DNA of 64,000 nucleotides from Nitrospirota bacterium (GCA_021838585.1 JAKCDE010000005.1:54529-118528), one strand, 5' to 3'; numbered from the stretch's first letter, positions 55,691 through 64,000 are shown. The notes: generated by a model not told the origin, from the letters alone. Translations and numbers: made by a program.

Positions 55691-57382
55691 TCAGGTCTCG
55701 AGTATGACAGGAAGAATCATGGGATCCCTGTCGAACTGTTTCTTGAAGTACTTTCTGAGATGGTTGTGGATGCGGGTTTTCAGCGCGGGCAGCTCGCTTC
55801 TGATTTCGGGTTCGGCCCCGTCGAGGGCCACGAATACCTGGGAGCGGATCAGTCCGTCCATTTCCTGGGACCTTTCGGATGGGGAGACCCCCCGGGAAAA
55901 AACCTCGGGCCCGATCAGAACCTGTCCGTCCTGCCGGGAAAGGCCCAGAATGACCATCACCATTCCGTCGGAGGCCAGGCGTTTCCGGTCGCGGATGACG
56001 CCCTCCCCGATGTCGCCCACGCTCTTGCCGTCGATCAGGGTACGTCCGGTTCGGACACGATCGAGAAGACGCCCGGAATGAGCATCGAGCTCCAGGACGT
56101 CACCGTTCTCGATCAGGTGGACGCGCTCGTCGGGAATACCCATCTTCCGGGCCGTCCTGGCATGGGCGGAGAGATGTCGGAACTCTCCGTGTATGGGGAT
56201 GAAATGGTGGGGCCGGAGCATCCGGATCATGAGCTTCTGGTCCTCCACGCTGGCATGCCCCGAGACGTGGATGTCGGAGATGGCGCGGTAGTGGACCGTC
56301 GCGCCCTTCCGGAGGAGTAGGTTGATGATTCGGTCGATGGCCCGTTCGTTGCCGGGGATGACCCGGGAGGACAGGAGAACGGTATCGCCGGGACCGATGG
56401 CGATATGCTTGTGGTCGTTCACCGCCATCCGGAACAGGCCGCTCATGGCCTCTCCCTGGCTTCCGGTGGTCAGGATTGTGATCTTTTCCGGAGGATGGGA
56501 GGAGGCGGCCTCGACCTTGACGACCCGGTCTGCGGGAATGTGGAGATGGCCCAGTTCGGTGGCTACCCTGTAGTTGTTCTCCATGGACCGTCCCGTGAAG
56601 ACGATGTTCCGTCCATGGCGGAGAGAGACGTCTGCGACCTGCTGCAGCCGGTGGATGTTTGAGGAAAAGGTGGAGACGATCACCCGGCCGGGTGCGTTCT
56701 GGATGAACCGGTCGAGATTTTCCCCCACGAGTTTTTCGGAGAGGGAGAGACCCTCCTTTTCGGAATTCGTGCTGTCGGAAAGAAGGGCGAGAATCCCTTC
56801 TTCTCCGAGGGAGCAGAACCGGTGGAGGTCGAAGTGGAGGTCGTCGATGGGTGTGAGGTCGACCTTGAAGTCGCCGGTGTGGAGGGCCGTGCCCGCAGGG
56901 GTCCGGATGGCGAAGGCCACGCCGTCGGCGATCGAATGGGTGATGCGAACGGGTTCCACGGTGAAGGGACCCATCGTGTACTCCTGGCGTGGAGTCAGGG
57001 AAATCAGCTTCGGCATGTCGTCGGCCTTGCGGGTTTGCCGGAGTTTCGATTCGAGGAGGCCGAGGGTCAGCGGGGTTCCGAGGACGGGAACGTCGAACTC
57101 CCGCAAAAAGTAGGGGACGGCCCCGATGTGGTCTTCGTGGCCGTGTGTCAGAAAGAGGCCCAGGATCCGCTCCCGGTTCTCGGTCAGGTAGGAGAAGTCG
57201 GGAATGATCAGGTCGATCCCCAGAAGGTCGTCTTCGGGAAACAGGACGCCGCAGTCGACGACGATTATGCGGCCTTCGGTTTCGTAGACGGTCATGTTCA
57301 TGCCGACCTCTCCGATTCCTCCAAGGGGGATGATGCGGAGAGAGGGGAGGGAATGGGACGGGGCGGCGGGTTGGTCGATCAA
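55691..57382 (-). CDS. rnj: Ribonuclease J
   Basis: A 563-residue metallo-beta-lactamase/beta-CASP RNase with 5'-exo and endo activity. The zinc motif HGHEDHIG is at residues 80-87, further ligands in HTGDFK, and beta-CASP motifs in VSTFSSNIHRLQQV, TGSQGEAM and SGHASVEDQKLMIRML...HFIPIHGEFRHL. The start is TTG 57382 with AGGAGG upstream. rsmA ends 22 nt before it. Confidence 0.96.
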   Translation of the reverse strand: MIDQPAAPSHSLPSLRIIPLGGIGEVGMNMTVYETEGRIIVVDCGVLFPEDDLLGIDLIIPDFSYLTENRERILGLFLTHGHEDHIGAVPYFLREFDVPVLGTPLTLGLLESKLRQTRKADDMPKLISLTPRQEYTMGPFTVEPVRITHSIADGVAFAIRTPAGTALHTGDFKVDLTPIDDLHFDLHRFCSLGEEGILALLSDSTNSEKEGLSLSEKLVGENLDRFIQNAPGRVIVSTFSSNIHRLQQVADVSLRHGRNIVFTGRSMENNYRVATELGHLHIPADRVVKVEAASSHPPEKITILTTGSQGEAMSGLFRMAVNDHKHIAIGPGDTVLLSSRVIPGNERAIDRIINLLLRKGATVHYRAISDIHVSGHASVEDQKLMIRMLRPHHFIPIHGEFRHLSAHARTARKMGIPDERVHLIENGDVLELDAHSGRLLDRVRTGRTLIDGKSVGDIGEGVIRDRKRLASDGMVMVILGLSRQDGQVLIGPEVFSRGVSPSERSQEMDGLIRSQVFVALDGAEPEIRSELPALKTRIHNHLRKYFKKQFDRDPMILPVILET

Positions 57383-57404
57383 AAGATCCTCCTGTGAAAA
57401 TCGG

Positions 57405-58259
57405 TCATTTGACTATCGTATCAAAAATTCCTGGGTTGTGCGCACGAAAGGTCCGGGATATTCTGAGCCACCCTTCGGGGGGGATCGCTTCGGGCCTAAG
57501 GGCCGAAATGTCGGGATTTTCAGAAAAAAATGTCTCCGACGCTTCCCGGAGGCGGGGAGGAAGCGACTTTTCGAAGGCGTTCCGGAGGGTCTTTCTCCGG
57601 TAGGTGAAGGCCCATCGGGAAAGCTGGATCGCCCCGGGAACGGCGGGGTCGTTACGGGTCGGAATTGGCCTGAAGGAGAGGACCATGGAATGGACCTTCG
57701 GCGGAGGGAAAAATGATCCCGGGCGGATGTTGAAGAGAGGGGCGGCCTCCGAGAGAAGGGCGGTGGCGACGGAAAGGGATCCGTAGGATTTTCCCCCCGG
57801 AAGGGCTACGATACGCTCTCCGACCTCTTTCTGGAACATCAGGACGGCCTGGCGTGGAGGAGCGGGAGCGGAAATGATCTTTATGAAAAGGGGAACCGAA
57901 ATATTGTAGGGAAGATTTGAGACAAGAAGATAGGGAGTCTCCCACTGATCGAAAGGGTCTTCCAAGGCATCGGCGTGACGGATCTCGAGACGGGGCCCCA
58001 GGAAGGAGAGCTCCTCCCGGAGTGCCGGAAGAAGCCGGATGTCCTTTTCGACCAGGACCAGTCGCCGGGCGCTCTCGGCCAGAATCCGGGTAAGAATCAT
58101 GCGCCCGGGACCGATCTCGAGGACGGGAAGCTCTCCCAGCAGCGCCGGGTCCAGAGCTCCCACGATCCTCCGGGCGATTCCCGGATCGGTCAGGAAATGC
58201 TGTCCGAGATGTTTGGCGGGAAGCGGAAGCCTCTCCTGATTTCCATTATGGACGACCAT
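57405..58259 (-). CDS. rsmA: 16S rRNA (adenine(1518)-N6/adenine(1519)-N6)-dimethyltransferase
   Basis: A 284-residue SAM-dependent enzyme (KsgA) dimethylating A1518/A1519 in 16S rRNA. It starts with KHLGQHFLTDPGIARRIV; motif I is EIGPGRMILTRIL, where the third Gly of the usual GPGxGxLT is Met; motif IV is LVSNLPYNISVPL. The C-terminal helical domain includes FFPPPKVHSMVL and AFTYRRKTLRNAF. It heads the rsmA-rnj-ftsK-lolA-uvrA-CDF-pdxA operon. ATG 58259 lacks a strong ribosome site. Confidence 0.95.
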   Translation of the reverse strand: MVVHNGNQERLPLPAKHLGQHFLTDPGIARRIVGALDPALLGELPVLEIGPGRMILTRILAESARRLVLVEKDIRLLPALREELSFLGPRLEIRHADALEDPFDQWETPYLLVSNLPYNISVPLFIKIISAPAPPRQAVLMFQKEVGERIVALPGGKSYGSLSVATALLSEAAPLFNIRPGSFFPPPKVHSMVLSFRPIPTRNDPAVPGAIQLSRWAFTYRRKTLRNAFEKSLPPRLREASETFFSENPDISALRPEAIPPEGWLRISRTFRAHNPGIFDTIVK

Positions 58260-58372
58260 AGGGTAAAATGAATCCTCGCCGATTGTTGAGAGCGTCGCTA
58301 AAAGATGTCCGCCACTTGCCGGAACCTCCGCCAGGGGCCGGACGGTGAGCCGATTCGCGGAGAGTTCCCGTT

Positions 58373-59437
58373 ATGGCCCTCATGCCATCCTATCAGGAAG
58401 GTTACGGATTGTCCGGAGAAAGCCGGGAAGGGGATCAGTGGGCCTTCCGCTGGTTCATTCTCGTTTCCTTCCTGGTCCATGCCGCGGTCCTGACCATTTT
58501 CCTGAAGGACCCGGCCTTCCACCAGTCCATCGAAAACCTCATCGCGGCCAAGCCGAAGGCTCTCTCGCCCCTCGCCCAGAAGAAGCTGGCCCAGGAAAAG
58601 AAGCCGGTCTTCATCGATCTGGTCGATCCGTCCAAGGTCCCCCTCAGGCAGCAGTCCTCGGCCCCCCTTCTTCCGAAAGGATTCTCCATCAACGGGAAGC
58701 CGAAGGGAATCGAGCACCGGACCGTCCACAACCGTCCCGTGCCGAAAGCGGCTCCCCAAAAGCCGCTTCCTCCGGATGTCCTGGCGCGGACGGAGGCGCC
58801 GAGAGAGGCGCCCAGGGCTGACAACACACCCGGATTCCGTCAGGTTCACAAGTCCCTTCGCCACAAGAAGCCGAACAAGTCCAAGGCCGAAAAGGGGCGG
58901 GAGACGCCGAAGCCCGATACGAAGGAGGCGGCCCGCAAGGAAACCAAAACCACTCCCCACAAGCCTGTCGTCCGCCAGCCCCTGACCAAGGAGCAGATCC
59001 AGAAGATTCTGGCCCAGGAGTCTCTCGGGAATCCCCTGACGCGCCACCTCGACCTGTCGAAGGATGTCGCTCCGGCCTATAGCGACCAGCGCTCCGAGCT
59101 CGACCGGATCGCCGCCAATCTCGAGGACGAGACCTATTCAAGCTATATCCGGAGAATCCAGGAGCGTTTCGAGACGATCGGGGAATATCCTCCTGACGCC
59201 GCGGCCCGCGGAACGACCGGGCGCGCCCTCGTCACCTTCACCATCAATGCCGACGGCACGCTGGCCCACATCGCCCTCACCCAAAGCTCTGGGAGCCGCG
59301 CCCTCGATGAGGAATCCCTCCGGATCGTCAGGGTCGCCGCCCCCTATATCCCGCTTCCGGCCTCTTTTCACAAGACGAGCCTGACGCTCACATGGGCCTT
59401 CATCTATTATAATGGCGGATTTCATGTCGTTCAGTAA
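58373..59437 (+). CDS. TonB/TolA-family energy-transducing protein
   Basis: A 354-residue protein. One N-terminal membrane helix (about 27-45, WFILVSFLVHAAVLTIFL) is followed by a Lys/Pro/Ala-rich periplasmic linker (about 65-235) and a C-terminal TonB-type domain (about 245-354; YIRRIQERFETIGEYPPDA, GRALVTFTINADGTLAHIALTQSSG...LDEESLRIVR). It probably links an ExbBD/TolQR-like motor to the outer membrane; no such motor genes adjoin. The start is ATG 58373, or the Met four codons later. It overlaps the lytic transglycosylase gene by 26 nt. Confidence 0.87.
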   Translation: MALMPSYQEGYGLSGESREGDQWAFRWFILVSFLVHAAVLTIFLKDPAFHQSIENLIAAKPKALSPLAQKKLAQEKKPVFIDLVDPSKVPLRQQSSAPLLPKGFSINGKPKGIEHRTVHNRPVPKAAPQKPLPPDVLARTEAPREAPRADNTPGFRQVHKSLRHKKPNKSKAEKGRETPKPDTKEAARKETKTTPHKPVVRQPLTKEQIQKILAQESLGNPLTRHLDLSKDVAPAYSDQRSELDRIAANLEDETYSSYIRRIQERFETIGEYPPDAAARGTTGRALVTFTINADGTLAHIALTQSSGSRALDEESLRIVRVAAPYIPLPASFHKTSLTLTWAFIYYNGGFHVVQ

Positions 59438-61505
59438 AATTTTTCCCCATCGCTCCCCGTGGCTTTTTCTGTCCCTCTTTCTGGTTTTTATGCTTACGGC
59501 TCTCGCGCGCGGGGCTCAGACGCCCGACCCCTCCCTCGATCAATATCGCTACAACCAGTTTCTTCTTCTTCGCGAGCCCCCGTTCTCCACGCTCTGGGGG
59601 TCCTCGGAGAAGGGGTGGCGCCGGAAATTTTTCTGGACAAAGATTCATCCGCAGGATCTCCCGGCCCCTCTCGACAGGCGGACCATTTTCCTGAAAGCCT
59701 GGTTCCGGTCTCCCGATACCACCCTCACCAAAAAAGGTCTGTCACCGGCTCTTTCGGCCTTCCCGGATCTCGCCCCCCTTCTTCTCTGGCATCTCGCCCA
59801 TTCCGAGGGGGTGGGCCAAAAAGAGCGCCAGAGACTCTTGCGTCTCGCTGAAGGACGGGAAAACTCCCTGTTTTCCCCCTCTTCCCGTCCGGAAAGGGGA
59901 GATGGCCGGGCCCGGGATCTCTTCAGACAGGCATTGGAGTCTTCAGGGGAGACGCGGACGGCCCTTTTGGGGGAGCTGGTCTCCGACCATCCCCTGAGCC
60001 CTGAAAGCGCCCTGGCGCTCCAAGCTCTGGGGCCACAGCGGGTCGGGGGAGACCTGCTTCTCCCGCGGTGGGTCTATCTGCAGCGCATGGGGGCCAACGA
60101 TCTGGTGCTCCGCGAAACGAAGGCCTATCTCGGAACATCCCCTCCCTTTCCCTATCGGGACAGGGCTCTTTATCTGGAAGCCCGGGCATTGGCCCTTCTC
60201 GGACATGGCCGGAAGGCGAGGACCCTGATCCATGAGGCCCTTTCGGGATCTTCCCGGGTCCGCCTCCGGTCCGAGCTTGCGATGCTTCGTTGCCGCATCC
60301 TTCTCTCAGGCGATCTTCCCCGGGGGACCGAATGTCTGACCGGATTGTTCTCCGCCTATCCCCGGGCCCGTTTTCTTCCTTCCCTTGTCGTGCTTGCCCT
60401 GCGTCAGGATCTTGTGCGACCCCTTCCCGCCATACCCGATCTCTGGGAGTTTCCTGAAGGGCGATGGGGCAGCGAAAAGGTGCAGGAAGCGGTCTGGTTG
60501 TGGGGGCTCGACCAGGCTTTGCGCGGAGAGAGCGGACGGGCTCTCGCGACCTGGGGCCGCCTTTCGGACTGGCTTGAGGGGCATTCAGGCGGGTCTTCCC
60601 GACTGTTCCCCCGCCTCCTTTATTTCATGGCCCGCCTTGATGAGCGAATGGGCCACCCTGGAGCCGCGCGCAGTCTCTACCTCAGAGTCATCCGCCAAGG
60701 GGCCGGCTCCCCTTATGCTCTCTGGAGTGCCATCGCCTGTCGGGGGGAGTGCGGCGGTTTTCATCTCAAGCCCCACCACCCGACCCGGGAAATTCGCCCG
60801 TCTCGCGCCTTGCGAAGGGCGATGGAAGAGCTTTTCCAGATGGGCCTTTTCGGTCCGGCCCTGGTCCTGGAGCGCTTGAGCCGGGATCCCGGAATGGACC
60901 GTGAGCAGCTCGAGCGCTACGGGAGCCTTGACCTCTCCGTCTCCGCACGGGAGCGCCTCCTTCTCGTGGACCGGATCTTCCCGGCCCATGGAACGGCGAT
61001 GCGGCTCCCGACGGGAGAATGGATGTCCGCGGCAATCCTGAAGGGATTCCGGGAGTCCGGCGTCCCGACGCTGTGGGCCCTCTCCATCGCCAGGCAGGAG
61101 AGCCGGTTCCGGGAGCGCTCCCTGTCTGTGGACGGGGCACTGGGCGTCATGCAGCTTATGCCTGGGACTGCCCTCGCCGTGGCCGGGATGAACGATGCCT
61201 CTCTGAGGCGGGCCCTCGGGAGGAATCTCGGGAGGGTGCGTCACCCCGACATGAACAGCCTGATCGGGGGGCTTTATCTGAAACGTCTGATCGACGCAGT
61301 TCCCGGCCATCCCGAGCGCGCCATCGCAGGGTACAATGCAGGCATGCATGCCGTGATGTCCTGGAAAACATTGACAGGTGCCGATTGGGATTTCTTTACG
61401 GAGGCGATACCATACCAGGAGACACGCCGGTATGTCCGTGAAGTGCTCTGGAACTATGCCTATCTGGAAAAACACCTGGGAGGGCCGGAAAGGAGCGTCC
61501 GTTGA
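59412..61505 (+). CDS. Soluble lytic murein transglycosylase (Slt70-like)
   Basis: A 697-residue periplasmic protein with an N-terminal signal segment (WLFLSLFLVFMLTALARGA), a long helical superhelix with TPR-like repeats (about 60-520), and a C-terminal SLT lysozyme-like domain (about 545-680): ALSIARQESRFRERSLSVDGALGVMQLMPGTA with the catalytic Glu in RQES, and AIAGYNAGMHAV. It cleaves peptidoglycan glycan strands to 1,6-anhydro products. It lies in an operon with the TonB-like gene and cell-division genes. Confidence 0.92.
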   Translation: MADFMSFSKIFPHRSPWLFLSLFLVFMLTALARGAQTPDPSLDQYRYNQFLLLREPPFSTLWGSSEKGWRRKFFWTKIHPQDLPAPLDRRTIFLKAWFRSPDTTLTKKGLSPALSAFPDLAPLLLWHLAHSEGVGQKERQRLLRLAEGRENSLFSPSSRPERGDGRARDLFRQALESSGETRTALLGELVSDHPLSPESALALQALGPQRVGGDLLLPRWVYLQRMGANDLVLRETKAYLGTSPPFPYRDRALYLEARALALLGHGRKARTLIHEALSGSSRVRLRSELAMLRCRILLSGDLPRGTECLTGLFSAYPRARFLPSLVVLALRQDLVRPLPAIPDLWEFPEGRWGSEKVQEAVWLWGLDQALRGESGRALATWGRLSDWLEGHSGGSSRLFPRLLYFMARLDERMGHPGAARSLYLRVIRQGAGSPYALWSAIACRGECGGFHLKPHHPTREIRPSRALRRAMEELFQMGLFGPALVLERLSRDPGMDREQLERYGSLDLSVSARERLLLVDRIFPAHGTAMRLPTGEWMSAAILKGFRESGVPTLWALSIARQESRFRERSLSVDGALGVMQLMPGTALAVAGMNDASLRRALGRNLGRVRHPDMNSLIGGLYLKRLIDAVPGHPERAIAGYNAGMHAVMSWKTLTGADWDFFTEAIPYQETRRYVREVLWNYAYLEKHLGGPERSVR

Positions 61506-61801
61506 GCTCCGGCAAAATTCCGGGTCTTTCGCTCGGAAATCCCTTTGACGCACAGCTGAGGGACCGGGTCGAGCGAAGGTTATCGGAGATTTCCGAGAGG
61601 CTCCTGAGGGAGCGAATGGAGACGGAATCCCTTCGCCAGGAGCTCAAGAGGCTGAACCGGGATCTTCTCTCCGCGAAGCGCTCCCTCTCCCTTCTCGGCA
61701 GGGAGAGGGAACAGCTTCGGGCCATTCTCCGGACCCTCGAAACGCGTCTGCTGTCCATTTCGGGAAATGCAAGTGACCCAGCCTCCCCAGAAAAAAAGTG
61801 A
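61502..61801 (+). CDS. Small coiled-coil protein upstream of zapA (ZapB-like/TIGR02449-like)
   Basis: A 99-residue protein dominated by a coiled coil (about 18-88, heptads rich in Leu, Arg and Glu). In pseudomonads a small coiled-coil gene of this kind precedes zapA and the 6S RNA, and the order here is the same. It may act at the Z ring like ZapB, but that is inferred from size and context. TTG 61502 overlaps the transglycosylase stop (TTGA). It overlaps zapA by 35 nt. Confidence 0.7.
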   Translation: MSSGKIPGLSLGNPFDAQLRDRVERRLSEISERLLRERMETESLRQELKRLNRDLLSAKRSLSLLGREREQLRAILRTLETRLLSISGNASDPASPEKK

Positions 61802-62108
61802 ACACATCCAGGTCAAGGTCCTCAATGCGATACTCGAGGTGCGCGGCCATTTCGACAGGAAACGGATGGAAATGGCGGCCCGATCGCTCGACAGCGACCT
61901 TCGGAACCGTCTGGCCGCGCAGCCCGGGGCTCTCCCCGACCAGAACTATCTCTCCCTTGTCCTTCTGGTAGCGATCGAGAAGGTCTATGCCATCGAACAG
62001 TCCCGGGAGGAACGCCAGGCCCTCTCGGCGGAGCTCGAAAACTGGAGGCGGTGGGCTTCCGAAATTTCCGGGCCGGACCCCTTGCCAAAGGATTCTACAA
62101 AGGAATAG
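61767..62108 (+). CDS. zapA: Cell division protein ZapA
   Basis: A 113-residue protein matching the ZapA layout: an N-terminal beta-hairpin (HIQVKVLNAILEVRGHFDRKRMEMAARSLDSDLRNRL) followed by a long helix (NYLSLVLLVAIEKVYAIEQSREERQALSAELENWRRW) for tetramer formation. ZapA cross-links FtsZ filaments. The identification rests on pattern and on the location directly before a 6S RNA, as in E. coli. ATG 61767, or GTG two codons later. Confidence 0.78.
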   Translation: MQVTQPPQKKSEHIQVKVLNAILEVRGHFDRKRMEMAARSLDSDLRNRLAAQPGALPDQNYLSLVLLVAIEKVYAIEQSREERQALSAELENWRRWASEISGPDPLPKDSTKE

Positions 62109-62112
62109 GCTA
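62082..62112 (+). promoter_or_regulatory. Possible promoter of the 6S RNA
   Basis: TTGCCA (62082-62087) and TAGGCT (62107-62112) are 19 nt apart, at the end of zapA. Transcription would start near 62119, just before the predicted 5' end of 6S RNA. Confidence 0.4.
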
Positions 62113-62118
62113 TGGGGT

Positions 62119-62307
62119 ATGGAGGCCTGGGGTGTTCGAGGTCCGGTCAAGTTTGATACCTACAAACATTTGAGAAAAGGCGTAAGCAGGCTGGCAGTGT
62201 GCAGGCCGCCTTCCTCCGGAAGGCGGAAGCCTAAGCGACCTCGAGCGCCCACGGTTGGTGACAGGGTATCTCAAATGGAGATCGGCACGGCACTTCGGGT
62301 CCCTCTC
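62119..62307 (+). ncRNA. ssrS: 6S RNA, regulator of sigma-70 RNA polymerase
   Basis: The region after zapA folds into a 6S-type hairpin. The closing stem pairs 62125-62137 with 62290-62302 (13 pairs including G-U). A second stem pairs 62142-62149 (GTCCGGTC) with 62281-62289, with one bulged base. An open central bubble follows, then an apical arm with a strong hairpin (CCGCCTTCC/GGAAGGCGG, about 62207-62227). 5' GGTGTTCG and the CGGTTGGTGA block (about 62253) resemble 6S RNA of other bacteria. The length (~185-190 nt) matches E. coli, where ssrS also follows zapA. The bubble-flanking arm can pair in two ways (GATACC/GGTATC or CATTTGAGA/TCTCAAATG). Confidence 0.78.
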
Positions 62308-62375
62308 TTCAACGGGGCAAATCCCTCCCGTCCCTGCTTTCGCGTCATCCATTCCTTTCCTTCGGAGATTCCCAC

Positions 62376-63713
62376 ATGAAAAGCTCCCGGTCGCTCTTCG
62401 AAAAGGACAAGGGAGGTGCGCCACTTCCCTACCGTCTCCGCCCTTCCTCCATCGATGACATGGTCGGTCAGGAGGCGCTCTTCGGCAAGGAGGGCGTCCT
62501 GAGAGGCTTTCTGGAGCGGGGGACGTGGCCTTCCATGATTCTCTTCGGGCCTCCGGGGACGGGAAAGAGCGGGTTTGTCCGTCTCCTTCCGGCCCTTCTT
62601 CCCGACCACTCCTTCTCGACGATCAATGCCACGACGGCGGGAGTCTCCGAACTCCGCAAGGAGCTCTCCCGCGGGGAGGATCGAAGATGTTCCGGAGGCC
62701 GTCACGTGGTGGTGGTCGACGAGATCCATACTTGGTCAAAAAGCCAGCAGGAGGTACTTCTCGATGGTGTCGAATCGGGTCAGATCATCCTTCTGGGACT
62801 CTCGAACGCCGCCCCCTATGCGGCGCTGATCCCACCACTCGCTTCGCGTCTTCTCCTGTTTCCCTTTCAGCCCCTGGATGAAGGATCGCTCGAGATCCTT
62901 CTGGATCGGGGTGTCGACCGGCTCTCGCGGGAAGGGGGCTTTTCCCTGGAGATCGATTCCGAGGCCCGATCGCTCCTCGTCCGCTTTGCGGGAGGAGACG
63001 GCCGCCGCCTCCTGTCGACTCTCGAAGGGGCCGTGCTCGCCGCCGGAATGGCGGGTGAGGACGGGGCCGTCCGGATCACCTCCCGGCATGTTCTGTCGAT
63101 TCTCCAGAGCGCCGGTCAGTACTATGGGGACAAGGATACCCACTACGACATGATTTCGGCCTTCATCAAAAGTGTTCGCAACTACGACCCCGACGCCGCC
63201 CTGCATTGGCTTGCGAGAATGATAGAGGGAGGAGAGGATCCGCTCTTTATTGCCCGTCGCCTTGTCATCCTGGCCTCGGAGGATGTGGGGCTGGCCGACC
63301 CCCAGGCCCTGACGCAGGCCGTTTCCTGCTATACCGCCGTGAGCCAGATCGGGCTTCCGGAAGGCCGGATCCCCCTGGCTCTCACAACCCTTTATCTGGC
63401 CCTTTCCCCCAAGAGCGTCTCGGCCTATCGCGCGATTGACCGGGCCCTGGCCGACGTGAGGGCCGGATTTACGCCTCCCGTTCCTGTCTACCTGAGGGAC
63501 CGGACCACGAAGAGGGGACTCTCCCGGACGACATCCGAGGAGGCGTTGTCCTACCAATACCCTCCGGACATGCCGGACGGAATCTCTTCCCAGAGCCATC
63601 TCCCGGGCGGAGAGCCCGGCCGATACTACGCTCCCGAAGACCGCGGGAGGGAACGGGAGTTCAGGGAAAGGCTCGAGGCGGTGCGCAAGATCCGGAGGGA
63701 GAGAAATCCCTGA
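62376..63713 (+). CDS. rarA: Replication-associated recombination protein A (RarA/MgsA)
   Basis: A 445-residue AAA+ ATPase acting at stalled replication forks. It begins PLPYRLRPSSIDDMVGQEALFG; Walker A is GPPGTGKS (58-65), Walker B VVVDEIHTWSKSQQEVLL (family usually DEIHRFNKAQQD). The C-terminal tetramer domain shows YGDKDTHYDMISAFIKSVRNYDPDAALHWLARMIEGGEDPLFIARRLVILASEDVGLADP and YLRDRTTK. ATG 62376 has CGGAG upstream. The order zapA, 6S RNA, rarA differs from E. coli, where fau follows. Confidence 0.96.
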   Translation: MKSSRSLFEKDKGGAPLPYRLRPSSIDDMVGQEALFGKEGVLRGFLERGTWPSMILFGPPGTGKSGFVRLLPALLPDHSFSTINATTAGVSELRKELSRGEDRRCSGGRHVVVVDEIHTWSKSQQEVLLDGVESGQIILLGLSNAAPYAALIPPLASRLLLFPFQPLDEGSLEILLDRGVDRLSREGGFSLEIDSEARSLLVRFAGGDGRRLLSTLEGAVLAAGMAGEDGAVRITSRHVLSILQSAGQYYGDKDTHYDMISAFIKSVRNYDPDAALHWLARMIEGGEDPLFIARRLVILASEDVGLADPQALTQAVSCYTAVSQIGLPEGRIPLALTTLYLALSPKSVSAYRAIDRALADVRAGFTPPVPVYLRDRTTKRGLSRTTSEEALSYQYPPDMPDGISSQSHLPGGEPGRYYAPEDRGREREFRERLEAVRKIRRERNP

Positions 63714-63779
63714 AAGGCGCCCGACGGCCGCCCCTGCTCCCCGTCGAGCCTCCCCGCACGAGAATTTCAAAGTGATCTG

Positions 63780-64000
63780 ACCCGGGCATAAGAATTGCCT
63801 AGCCGAGGCTCTTTCGTCGCTATCCGCGATCCCAGAAGGATGGAGTGCGGGGTCCTCAGACCAGGAGGAGTCTTTGAACCTCCCCTCCCTAAAGGAAGGG
63901 GATTCCAGTTCTTACGCCGACGCCCGGATTTTGCCGGGCGTGCCGTGTACCTGGTTCGGGGCCGGTTCATGCGGCCCGTCCGGAGAAGCCTCAAGAATCT
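63780..64000 (-). mobile_element. Probable right end (3' end of tnpB plus omega-RNA region) of an IS200/IS605-type element, cut by the window edge
   Basis: On the minus strand the sequence contains GGAATCCCCTTCCTTTAGGGAGGGGAGGTTCAAAG-type DNA (8-bp stem, TTTA loop, plus-strand 63882-63901), a form I associate with the 3' ends of tnpB/IS605 elements. Before it a frame enters from beyond 64000 and stops at 63912, with a Pro/Arg-rich tail like a TnpB C-terminus. The bulk of the element would lie beyond 64000. A second small hairpin (GGTC/GACC, near 63851-63862) lies in the downstream part. The identification is from memory of such ends and is tentative. Confidence 0.4.

Noticed and set aside
63767..63994. 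75-codon minus-strand open frame at the window end
   Set aside because: It reads through the hairpin region without any protein signature; the other frame ending at 63912 is a better candidate for the end of tnpB.

Overview
The window is about 60% GC and gene-dense. It reads as the chromosome of a Gram-negative, didermic, chemotactic bacterium: Kdo and heptose genes for lipopolysaccharide, LolA, a TonB-family protein, TolC, lipoproteins, CheV and CheZ. RNase J alongside LepA, FtsK, 6S RNA and a YggX-like protein, with many c-di-GMP and chemotaxis proteins, best fits a Nitrospirota bacterium of the Leptospirillum type. That assignment is inferred from gene style and was not tested by a search. 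Genes are packed into long operons joined by 4-nt GTGA or ATGA start/stop overlaps. No tRNA, rRNA or CRISPR array was seen.

Layout. 1-634: 3' end of a LigB-type dioxygenase gene. 864-4680 (+): chemotaxis operon with a sigma-28-like promoter, a PAS chemoreceptor, an ODP-like di-iron protein, a short soluble receptor and CheV. 4699-7005 (-): small membrane protein, rlmN, PAP2 phosphatase, unknown protein. 7108-10147 (+): cation/proton antiporter, lipoprotein, TauE/SafE transporter. 10204-13593 (-): histidine kinase, lipoprotein and NtrC-type regulator arranged like GlrK-QseG-GlrR. 13737-14672 (-): M23 peptidase. 14893-24633 (-): a long cell-envelope operon lepA-lepB-rfaE1-kdsB-pyrG-kdsA-kdsD-kdsC-pgsA-plsY. 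24905-28132 (-): DUF2892 protein, nth, a GH15 glucoamylase-like protein, a 38-residue membrane protein. 28521-30935 (+): GGDEF-EAL protein. 31066-32093: yggX-like gene convergent with a proline dehydrogenase-like gene. 32213-38785 (-): a zinc-binding (CZB) chemoreceptor, CheZ, a degenerate LexA-like repressor, a membrane protein and an SNF2 helicase in one run. 38904-40660 (-): a DUF692/MNIO-family enzyme followed by a lipoprotein. 40770-46521 (+): TetR with its own promoter and operator, tetraheme cytochrome c, EmrA, EmrB, TolC, RNase HI. 46619-47797 (-): His-rich secreted protein and an outer-membrane barrel protein. 47998-58259 (-): rsmA-rnj-ftsK-lolA-uvrA-CDF transporter-pdxA. 58373-63713 (+): TonB-family protein, lytic transglycosylase, coiled-coil protein, zapA, 6S RNA, rarA. 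63780-64000: probable right end of an IS200/IS605-type TnpB element.

The most notable loci are the autoregulated tetraheme-cytochrome/EmrAB-TolC operon with a palindromic operator, the MNIO-like enzyme with its lipoprotein, the ODP-like sensor inside a chemotaxis operon, the LexA-like protein lacking its self-cleavage residues, the GlrR-like regulator with an altered GAFTGA loop, and the 6S RNA downstream of zapA.
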